From positions 1-53,380 of the forward strand of contig NZ_FNWO01000018.1 in the NCBI RefSeq assembly GCF_900108475.1: DNA of 53,380 nucleotides, written 5' to 3'. The stretch is from Magnetospirillum fulvum (GTDB taxonomy: Bacteria; Pseudomonadota; Alphaproteobacteria; Rhodospirillales; Magnetospirillaceae). Of this stretch, positions 25,544 to 36,100 are shown in pieces. Both the position numbers and the translations under genes were made by a program. Each line of letters starts with the position of its first letter. Position 1 is the first letter of the stretch. Under the pieces are notes generated by a model. The model was not told where the DNA came from. It did not search any database and saw only the letters and a program-made list of their open reading frames with translations.

Positions 25544-26779
25544 TTACTGCGCCGCCGCCCGTTCGCCGAACAGCCGAGTGTAATAGCCCAGGCAGGCATA
25601 GCCGTTGGCGATCGATCCTGTATCCTGGGCGATGCTGCCGACCCAGCTTGCCTCGGGGGTCAGTTCTTTTTTGACCCAGTTGCAGATGCTGATCGAGATG
25701 CCGTGGCGCTGCGTCGCGGCGCGGATCAGGTCGAGCTTTTCGACGCAGATCGCTTTTTCCGGGGCGAGGCGCGAGCGCTGCTTCAGGTGGGTCTGGTTCT
25801 CCTCCATCAGGTAGGAGACGAAGAATTCGCGCAGGCGGGTCGGGTCGAAATAATTGATGTATTGGGCGATCAGAGCCAGGTTCGCCAGATCGGCGGTGAG
25901 GAATTCCGGCTTGATGTTGATGACGCCTGCCTTCGCCAGCGAGGACATGTAATCCTCGACATTTTCCGGGGTCAGGAATGGCAGGATCAGCGGCTGGCAC
26001 AGCACCGAATCCGACACCAGCCCAAGGTCGCGGGCGCGCACCATCACCTCGAGCCGGTCTTCGATCGTGCCTGCGTGCGGCTCCAGGATGTTGCGGAGAT
26101 AGCGCGGCATGATGCCGATGCTGCCATTCCACTGCGCCCGGCCAGCCAGACGCCCGGCCAGCGACAGGATCGTGTCGCCGCGATGGGCGAATTCGACCTG
26201 TTTCAGCCCCGCCTTGGAGCAGATGAACACCCGCACCCGCGAGTCGGGATAGGCTTCGAAATGGTCGATGAAGGTGCGCAGGATGTCGTGGGCCAGCCCC
26301 GACACCAGATGCGGCTCGCTGAACGCGTCGGTCTTGGGCGAGAAATAGTAAAACGTGTTCTTGTCCCGATTCGCTTCAAGCGAGCGGCGGAGCTTGTCGG
26401 TGTAGTTGGTGAAGATTGCGATCTGGGTGCATTGGTTGCCGTCGGTGACAAGGCAATATTGGCAGGCGATCGAGCACGAACCCACCGAGGGCGTGACCTC
26501 AAGGACGTTGGTCGGGCAGATGTTGGTGTAATTGTGGATTTCGAGGTCTTCGCTGGGGTCAGTCTCGGCCTCCAGATAGGTCGTTACCGGTTGCAGGCTG
26601 CGATTGTCGAACAGGCTCAGGTAGCGTTGTGACCCCGCCAGCAACGCCTGGCGGACCTCCGCCGTGACCGGATAGGGCAGGCCGAGGGAATCGATCAGGG
26701 CGTCATCAATCATGATCGGCGAGAAATCGGCCAGATCGTGGGCGCTGCCGTGATCTTCAAGGTTGATGAATTCTGGCAT
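25544..26779 (-). CDS. Radical SAM protein, spore-photoproduct-lyase-like (SPL superfamily)
   Basis: The 411-residue protein contains CSIACQYC (Cx3Cx2C, codons at 26476-26453), which binds the [4Fe-4S] cluster that cleaves SAM, preceded by LEVTPSVGS. Downstream FYYFSPKTDAFSEPHLVSG and RVRVFICSKAG resemble SPL-type TIM-barrel strands. ATG 26779 (MPEFINLED) is chosen for the strong GAGGCGGAC just upstream; the longer ORF start lies in AT-rich promoter DNA. It is divergent from the NRPS with a shared 386-base region, so it could be a tailoring enzyme of that pathway. It could equally be unrelated. The reaction cannot be assigned. Confidence 0.82.
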   Translation of the reverse strand: MPEFINLEDHGSAHDLADFSPIMIDDALIDSLGLPYPVTAEVRQALLAGSQRYLSLFDNRSLQPVTTYLEAETDPSEDLEIHNYTNICPTNVLEVTPSVGSCSIACQYCLVTDGNQCTQIAIFTNYTDKLRRSLEANRDKNTFYYFSPKTDAFSEPHLVSGLAHDILRTFIDHFEAYPDSRVRVFICSKAGLKQVEFAHRGDTILSLAGRLAGRAQWNGSIGIMPRYLRNILEPHAGTIEDRLEVMVRARDLGLVSDSVLCQPLILPFLTPENVEDYMSSLAKAGVINIKPEFLTADLANLALIAQYINYFDPTRLREFFVSYLMEENQTHLKQRSRLAPEKAICVEKLDLIRAATQRHGISISICNWVKKELTPEASWVGSIAQDTGSIANGYACLGYYTRLFGERAAAQ

Positions 26780-27165
26780 TTGTCCGCCTCTTCGGTTGAG
26801 TGACGCGCCGAGCGGACCGGGGACTCTGTTCCGTGCCGCAGCGGTCTGAAGTAAGGTACGTTGACGATGGCAATGTGTCGAAAATACACGATCAATCGGC
26901 TTCGATGCAAACCTGGGTTGGTATCGACAAATTTTGATCTCAAGTGTATCCTGTTTAGTCAATTTATGGTCTGGTTTATTATAAATAATAAACTGTAATT
27001 ATATTGATAATAGGAAATAAATCTATCACAATTATAGATTGAAACTGTCTCCTAGGTATGAAGAATTTTTTTTAAACTCTAGTGATATTCTTGTTCGAAA
27101 ATCGCGATGGATTCGGCGGATCCCCGGTTTTGATCGCCGCAGAGGGGGCGCAGGGACGGCCATCA
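26780..27165. promoter_or_regulatory. AT-rich divergent promoter region of the radical SAM and NRPS genes
   Basis: The stretch 26940-27085 is strikingly AT-rich against the GC-rich genes on either side. It contains a palindrome, AATCTAT (27020-27026), 7-base spacer, ATAGATT (27034-27040), a possible operator for a local or global regulator. No regulator gene is adjacent. I see no clear consensus promoter. Confidence 0.45.
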
Positions 27166-30100
27166 ATGGATATTCTGTCTCCAGATATGAACGCAGACAC
27201 GTCATCTTCCGTCGAGCCACCGCGCCTCGTGCCTCACCACGCCGGTCCGGAGCGGGCTTGGCCGGTCCGACGCTTCCATCAATGCTTTGAACAGGTTGCC
27301 GAAAGCCAGCCCGAGGCAGTGGCGATCCTCTCTGACCATGGCCTGCTGACCTATCGCGATCTGGAGCAAAGGGCCAACGCCCTGGCTCATGCTTTGATCG
27401 CCCTGGGGGTGACCCGCGAAGAGGCAGTGGGGGTGCTGACCAATCGCTCGGGCGATTTGCCGCTGGCCTTTCTGTCGATCTTGAAGGCGGGCGGGGTCTA
27501 TGTGCCGATGGGGGCGGATTTGCCGCCGCTGCGGCTGGCCAATATCGCCGCCCAGGCGAAGATGCGGCATTTGATCGTGCTCGACGGGGTGGAGCCGCCC
27601 GCAGCCCTGCTCGACGTGATGAAGGCCCCAACGATCCTGCGGCCCGAGGATCTGACGCCAGAGCACTTGGCCCGCGACGGACACCGGCCCGACCGGCCCG
27701 GCTCTCCCTCCGATCTGGCGGTGATCCTGTTCACCTCTGGCTCGACCGGCGAGCCGAAGGGCGTGCTGCTTCAGCACGATGCCTGCATCAATATGAGCCT
27801 GGGCCATATCGAGGCCCAGGGCATCACCGCCGCCGACCGTTTCCTGCTGTCGGCAACCCCCGGCTTCATCCTGGGCCTGCGCGAATTGTGCCTGCCGATG
27901 CTGGCCGGGGCTGCCTATGTCCCGGCCTCGCGCGCTTTGCTCGACGATCCCGCCGCGATGCTGGCTCTGATGTCGCGCCACAGGGTCAGCGTCGCGATGT
28001 TCACGCCGTCTTATCTGCGGCTGTTCCAGGGGGCGGTGCCGGACGGTCTGCGCTGCGTGATAACGGCGGGGGAGCGTCCCAACGCCCAGGACGCGCGGGC
28101 CTATGCCGCCCGGCTCGATTATTGGAACATCCACGGTGCCACCGAGGTCTGCGGCACCATCTGCATGCGCAAGGTATCGCCCGACGATCCCGATCCGCTG
28201 CCGAGCGGGCGGCCGATGGTCAATATGGCAATCGTGCTGCTGGACGATGACGGCAACGAGGTTCCGGCGGAAGGGATTGGCGAAATCCATGTGGTGGGGG
28301 TGGGGCTCGCCCGCGGCTATCTCGACCGGCCGGAGATGACCGCCGAACGCTTTGTCGAGACCCGGTTCGGCCGGGCCTATCGCAGCAACGATCTTGGTCG
28401 CTGGAACGAAAACGGCGAACTGGTTTCGCTCGGGCGGGCCGATGACGTCGTCAAGGTCTCGGGGCAGGCGGTGGCGCTGGGCGAGATCGAGACCGCGTTG
28501 TTGCGCCAGGACGGAATCGGCCATGTCGCATTGATCCAGCACCGGGGGCGGCTGATCGCCTTTGTCGAAAGCGATCCGGCGATGGCGCGTCCGCTCGCGG
28601 CATGGCATGCGGTTCTGGGGCAGACGCTTCCCGCCTATATGATGCCGTCCGAGGTGCGGATGATCGCCCGGATGCCGCTCAATCCTTCGGGCAAGGCCGA
28701 CCGCAAGGCGTTGCAGGCGCTGGCCGACGAGGCGGCATCGGCGCGGAGTGGGACGCCGCCGCAAGGGTCGCTGGAGCAGGAGATTGCCGCGATTTGGGAC
28801 GAGTGCCTGGGCTGCGGCGCGGTCTGGCGCGAGGACAGCTTTTTTGCTCTGGGTGGCACCAGCCTGTTGGCGGTCGCGGTCAGCCAGCATTTGCAGAGGG
28901 CGGGATATCCGGTGACGGCGCGGATCGTGCTGGCGGCGGGAACCCTGGCCGCTCTGGCCGAACGGATCGAGCGTTTGGCCGAGGACGAGGCGGTGGAGGA
29001 GGCGTTCAATCCCGACGATCTGGCGGTTGCCGGACAGCAGGATTTCTGGCTCGCCCGCCAACTCGGGCTGGCGACGATTGGGGCGCAGATCACCCGGATT
29101 TTGGCGGTGCAGGGCAGTGCGCCGCCGCCCGAACGCTGGCGGGCGGCCTGGGCCGAGGTTCTGGCCCGTCACCCCGCCTTGCGCTCGGCCTTTGCCTCAA
29201 CCGCCGCAGGGACGGTGCAGTGCCGGACCATTGCCGTTGCAGACTTGCCGTCCGAAGCCGGGTTCAGCCTGGACCGTTGCGACCGCGCCGAGGAGGTCGC
29301 CGCCCGGATCGCGGCGCGGGCCGATCAAAGCTTCGATCTGTCCCGCCCGCCCTTGGCGCGGGCCGGATTGGTCGAAGCGGGGGGCGAGACACTCGTCTGG
29401 TTCACCCTGCATCATGCCGTTGCCGACGGTCTGTCGGCCCGGATCGTCCAGGACGATCTGTATGCCCTGGCGCAAGGGCTCCCTCTGCCGCCCGCCGCCG
29501 ACGGGGCGGTGCAGGCCGCTCGCGCCGAACGCCGGGCCATCGCCTCGGGCCGGGCCGGGCGTGATGCCGCCTACTGGCGCGACCGGCTGGACGCGGCAGT
29601 GCAAGGGGGGGGCGAGCTGTTCGCCGAGCTTCCCACCGACCGCCGTCGTCCGCCGGTCCCCAGCGGAGACGGGGCGGCCCCGCTGGTCGAGCACCTTGGT
29701 CCCGAAATTGCCGCCGCGCTGACCCGGCTGGCCCAGGCGCAACGGGTCGGGCTGCACGCGCTGCTGCTGGCGCTGCTGGCGGCGGAAGCGGGGCGGCGGA
29801 CCGGGCGCGGCTCCCTGTTGCTCGGCACTGCGATCGAGACCCGTCCGCCGGGGGCGGAGGGCTCGGTCGGCTATTTCGTCAATCTGCTGCCGCTGATCCT
29901 GCCGGTCGGCGGTCCCGTGCCGCTGGCGGAGCGGATCGTCGCGGCCCAGGCGGTGTTGAGTGAGGCTGCCGACCATGCCGCCAGCCCGTCAGGCGAGATT
30001 TACCGCGATTTCCGTCGCCTCCATCCCGAGGCGCGGCCGCAATCGCGCACCGAATTGTTCGACATCACCTTGACCGCCAATCCGTCGCGGCGAAGTGCCG

Positions 30101-33100
30101 ATCCGGCGGCGCCGTTCGCGCTGGTGCCGCAAACCCCTCCGGGCTGGCGGGCGCACCCGGCCGGTGGGCTCGATCTAGTCTTCAGCCACGAACCGACCGA
30201 GGAGGGCGGTATCGAGTTGATGTTGCTGTGGAACCCCGATCTGTTCAGTGCGGCGACGGCGCGGGACTGGCTGGCCGGGTTTGCCGGGTGGGCGCGCTGG
30301 CTGGCCGAGGATATCAGCCGGGCCGAAGCACCATTGCCGCCGCTGCTGCCATCCGAGGCGGCGTTGCTGGCGGGCTGGGAAGCCGGTCCGGTCCGGCCCC
30401 GACCGCCGCTGCGGGCGCATCAAGTGTTCGAGGTCTGGGCCGATCTTGAGCCGGAGCGGATCGCGGTGGCGGGCGAGGGCGGCCTTGTCCGCTTTGGCGA
30501 TCTGGAGCGCCGCGCCAACCGAATCGCCGCCCGCCTGATCGGATTGGGCGTCGCCCGCGAGGAGCCGGTGGCGGTGCTGGCCGAAACCGGTCCCGACCTG
30601 CCCGCCGCACTTCTGGGCATCTGGAAGGCGGGGGCGGCCTATCTGCCGCTGGCCGCCGAACAGCCGCCCGAGCGGCTGGCGTTGATGGCCCGCGATGCCG
30701 GGGCGCGGATTCTGATCGCGCCGGAAGGTCTGGCGGTGCCACCGGCGCTGGAGGATGCGGTCGCAACGATCCTGCGCCCCCAATCCGACGCAGCAGGGGA
30801 TGAGGTCGCCCCGCCCCGCCCGAGCATCGCCGGATCGCCGCAGGACATCGCCTATATCATCTATACCTCGGGCACGACGGGAACGCCGAAAGGGGTCCTG
30901 CTTCAGCATGACAGCCTGATCAACGCGATCTTGATGAGCGGGGAGAGCTTTGGCCTGACGCCAAACGACCGCTTTGCCCTGGTCGCGACGCCGGGTTTCG
31001 ATGCGTCCTTGTGGGAATTAGGGATCGGGCTGTTGCTCGGTCTGGCCTTGGTGCCGGTCTCGCGGAGCTTGCGTGACGATCCGTGGGCGTTGAAGGCCTA
31101 TTACGCCCGCCATGGCGTCACGGCGGCGTTTCATGCGCCGTCTTATCTGCGGATCAGTCGGCAGACCCCGTTTCGCGGGATGCGGGTCCTGCTGACCGGC
31201 GGTGAGGCCCCGACGCTCGACGATGTCGCCTGCCATGCCGGTCAGGCCGCGTTCTGGAACGCCTATGGCCCGACCGAGACCTGCATCTTTGTCAGCGCCG
31301 ATCTGATCCCCGCCGATTTCGACCGGTCGCGGCCCTTGACCGTGGGTCGGCCGCTGGCCAATACCAGGATTTCGATCCGACGCGAGGACGGAACCCCGGT
31401 ACCGCCGGGGGTTACCGGCGAGGTGTGGCTGGGCGGGGCCGGGCTGGCGCGCGGCTATGCCAACGCCCCCGACCTGAATGCCCAGCGCTTCATCACCGGC
31501 CCGGACGGACGGTTCTATCGCACCGGCGATCTGGGGCGGTGGAGCGACGACGGCAGGCTGGAAATCGTCGGTCGGATCGACTTTCAGATCAAGTTGCACG
31601 GCCAGCGGGTCGAACTGGGCGAGATCGAGCAGGCCCTGCGCGCCTTGCCTGCGATCGAAGAGGCCGTCGTGCTGGTCGAGGCGGCGGCGAACGGGACCAA
31701 GGCGCTGTGGGGCTTTGTCCGGCTGCGCCCCGGTGCGGCGCTGCCGTCGCCAGAGGAATGGCGGGCAGAGCTGGGGCAAAGCCTGCCTTACCACATGATT
31801 CCCGCCGCGATCCTGGCAATCGAGGCGATTCCGCTGACCCTGGCGGGGAAGATCGACGGGGCGGCGCTGCTGGCCCTGCCCCGGTCGCGCCCCGACGACA
31901 GCCACCGCACCCCGCCGCAAGGGGAGATCGAGGCGGCGATTGCCGCTCTGTGGGGCTCGTTGCTGGGGACCGACATCTGGCGTGAGGATAATTTTTTCGC
32001 CCTTGGCGGCAATTCGCTGCTGGCTGTCACCATCGCCCACCGTCTGTCGGCCGAGCTGGGCCGCAAGGTGACGGCGCGCGATCTGTTCGCCGCGCCGGTG
32101 CTGGCCGAGTTCGCAGGGCGGGTCGCGGCGGCCGATGCCGCCGACAGCGGGGCAGGGGAGGATGCCAGCGACCGCGCTACCCTGGGCCAAATCGAGTTCT
32201 GGACCGCCGAACAGGCCGGGCTCGACACCCGCCCCTTTACCATTCCGGTGCTGCGCCAAATGGTGGGGGTGCCGCCTGGGCTGGAGGCGTGGAGCCGGGC
32301 CTGGGCCGATCTGGTCGAGCGTCATCCTTTGTTGCGGGCCTCGTTCCACCCCGACGACGCGGGCGATCTGCGGATTGTGATTGCCCCCCGGCTGGAGGGG
32401 GGGATCACAATCGAGGATGCGGCTTGCCCTGATCTTGTTACCGCCCGCAGCCATATCCGCCAGCGCCAGGGCGTTCCCTTCGCGATGGGGAGCCCGCCCT
32501 TGTGGCGGCTGGGGCGGGTAGGCGTCGAGGCCAGCGGTGAGAGTCTGGTCTGGCTCGCGCTTCATCACGCGATCGGCGACGGCCAGTCGGTCGGGCTGCT
32601 GCTGGACGAATTCGCCGCCCGGCTGCGGGGCGAGCGGCTTGCCCCGCCCCCTGGCCTGTTCGCCCAATCGGCCGCACGCGAAGACGCCTATCTGGCCGGG
32701 CCTGAGGCGGCGGCCGATGCCGCCTTCTGGCGGGCGCGTCTGGCCGCCTTGCCCGATGCCGCGTTCGAGGATGGGCGGCTCGACCATCCCCGTTCGCTGG
32801 CGGTGCCGCCCGGCAATCATCGTTTCGAGGCGCGGCTGGAACCCGCCATTGTCGATGGGTTGAAGGCGCTGGCCCGGGCGCATGCCGCGTCTTTGCACGC
32901 TTTGATGCTGACCCTGCTGGCGCTGGAGGCAGGGCGGCGCGACGGTCGGACCGATATCGTGCTCGGCTCGCCCGCCTCGCTCCGGGAAACCGAGGCCGAG
33001 GGCGGGATCGTCGGCTGCTATGTCAACATGCTGCCGGTGCCGTGCCATCTGCCCCGGCCGATCTCGTTCGGGGCAGCGTTGCGGGCGGTGCAGGCGGCGC

Positions 33101-36100
33101 TGGCCGAGGGCTTGCAGCATGGCCGCTACCCCTTTGCCCGGATCTACCAGGAGTGGCACGGCACCAGGACCGGCGTTCGCCATCCCGCCCGTTTTCCCCT
33201 GTTCGATCTGGTGGTGACGGAAAACCCGCTCCCGCCTGTCTCAGCGGTGCCTGACCGGTGCCGTCTGGTCCGGCTGGAATCTGCGCCTTATGAACGGACC
33301 GACGCCTCGCCCGGCCAGGATATGGTGCTGACCCACGAAGGGGCGGAGGATGGCGGTCTGGCGCTGCAATGGCATGTCAACGCCGCTTTGTTTCGCCGCG
33401 ACAATGCAGAGCGCTGGTTCGAGTCCCTGACCGGCTGGGCGCGCTGGCTGGGCGAGGAGATCGGCCGGGCCGAAGCGCCGCTGCCGACGCTGCTGCCCGC
33501 CGAGGCGGCGTGGCTGAGAGACTGCGAGCAGGGAGGTGCGGTGGCCCGTCCGCCGCTTCGCTTCGACCAGTTTTTTGAACAGATGCTCGACCGGGGTGGA
33601 GTGGAGCAGGGGCGGCGCCCGGCGATCCTGACCTCGGACAGCACTGTCAGCTATGACGCGCTGGAGCAGGATGCCAACGTCATCGCCCATGCCTTGGCGC
33701 AGCGGGGCGTCGGGCCGGGGGCGGTGGTTGGTGTGCTGACCGAACGCTCGGCGGCTTTGCCCGCTGCCCTCCTCGGTCTGTGGAAAGCCGGAGCGGTCTA
33801 TCTGCCGCTTGCCGCCGACCTCCCGCCCGAGCGGCTGGGGCTGATCGCCGCCGATGCCGGAATCGCCGATCTGATCGCGCTGGACGGGCTTGTGGTGCCT
33901 CTCGACCTAGCCGCGATCCTGCCGCCGCCGCTGCGACCCGAGGCGATCGATCCGGCGTTTCGTGTCACTCATCTCCACCGCCCGAAGCCGTTGGGCGCGG
34001 CCGACGCAATCGCCTATATCCTCTATACCTCCGGCTCGACCGGGCGGCCCAAGGGGACGCTGATCGGCCACGATGCCTACCTCAATACAATTTTGGGCGC
34101 GGGCGAGGCGCTGGGGCTTGGCCCCGACGATCGGACCCTGGCGATGGCCTCGCCCTCGTTCGATGTTTCGCTGTCCGATTTCGGGCTGCCGCTGGCCTTT
34201 GGCGCGGCTTTGTGCCCGGTGCCCTATCCGGTTTTAAGTGCGCCCAGCCGTTTCCGCGCCTTCCTGACCGAGATGAAGATCAGCGTCGCCGACATCACGC
34301 CGACCTATCTGCGGCTGTTCGACGGGGCCGATCTGCCCAGTCTGCGGGCGCTGGTGACGGGGGGCGAGGCTCCGTTCGCCGCCGATGTCCGGGCCTATGC
34401 CGGGCGGCTTCGTTACTTCAACGCCTATGGCCCGACCGAGAACGCGATCACCAGCACGATGGGGATTTTGTCGCCCGATCCGGTGGCCGTGCTGATTGCG
34501 GGGCGGCCGCTGCCCAATACCAGCGTCCATCTGTGCGACTCAACAGGGCACAGAATGCCGCCCGGCGCGATTGGCGAAATTTGGCTGGGCGGGGCTGGGC
34601 TGGCCAAGGGCTATCTCGCACGGCCCGAGGCGAGCGCAGCCGCCTTCATCGACACGCCCGAGGGGCGGCGCTATCGCTCGGGCGATCTGGGGCGGTGGAA
34701 TGCGGCGGGCGAGCTGGAGATTCTCGGCCGCGCCGACGATCAGGTCAAACTGAACGGCATCCGGATCGAACCGGGCGAAATCGAGTACGCGCTGGGCCGT
34801 CTTCCCGCCATCGCCCAGGCGGCGGTGGTGTTGGATGGCGCGGCGGGGCAAAGCCAAAGTCTGTGGGGGTTCGTCCGGCTTGCTCCCGGCCACGCCCTGC
34901 CCGCCGATGCGGAATGGCGGGCTTTTCTGGCCGAATCGTTGCCCGCTTACATGATCCCGGCGGCGCTGATCGAGATCGCCGCGATCCCGCTCTCGGTTTC
35001 GGGCAAGGTCGATAAGGTGGCGTTGGCGCGTCGGCTCGCCGTCCGGACGGAAGGGGGGCCTGAGCGCGAGCGGCCCCAAGAGGGGCTGGAGCACGAGATC
35101 GCCGTTCTGTGGAGCGAAGTGCTAGGCCACGGTCCGGTTTCTCGCGACGATAATTTCTTTGCCCTGGGCGGCCACAGCCTGCTGGCCATCGCGCTGGCGC
35201 ACCGGCTCGAAACCAAATTGGGCCATCCGGTCTCGGCCCGCGATCTGTTCGCCGACCCGACCCTGGCCGGGTTCGCCCGCCGCGTTGCGGCCCAAGCCAC
35301 CCAGCCGCCCGAGGCATCGCGCCACTCCGACCGCGCCAGCCTGGGCCAGCGCGATTTCTGGGTTGCCGCGCAGGCCGGGTTCGACACGCGCGGCTTCATC
35401 CTCCCGCTGATCCTGCGGGTTGAGGGCGAGGTGCCACCGCCGTGTCTCTGGCAACGGGCTTGGGCGGCGCTGGTCGCCCGTCATCCGGCGCTGCGGACCC
35501 GCTTTGCCGAGGATGAATCGGGGGTGCTATGCCGGATCGTTGCCGAGGACATCGACGGCCGGTTCGAGGTCAGCGAAGCCCCCGACCTTTCCGCCGCCCT
35601 GGCGGCGATCCGCGCCCGCCAAGGCGAACCGTTGGCGATGGATTGCCTGCCGCTGTGGCGGGCCGGGCTGGTCACCCTGGCCGGATCGGAACCGCCGCTG
35701 TTCTGGCTGGCGCTGCACCATGCGGTCGGGGACGGCGTTTCGCTGGGGGTGCTGGTCGAGGATCTGTCCGCTCTGCTGCGGGGAGAGGCGCTGACTCCGC
35801 TGGCCGACACGTTTGCCGTTTCGGTCGGTCGGGAAGAGGGCTACCTCGAATCACCCGCCAGCCGGGAGGATGCGGCTTATTGGCGGCGTGCGCTGGAATC
35901 GCTCGGCGATGGTGCCCCGGACGGGGGGCATCCGTTCGACGATTGGCCGCTCGATTTCCCCCGTCCCCCGACCCGAACCGGGCCCGGCGCGCATTGCTAC
36001 AGCTTGCGCCTGTCTCCCTCCACCGCCGCCGGTTTGCGTGAGCTTTCCCGCACCAACGGGGCCAGCCTGCACGCGCTGATGCTGACTTTGCTGGCCCGCG

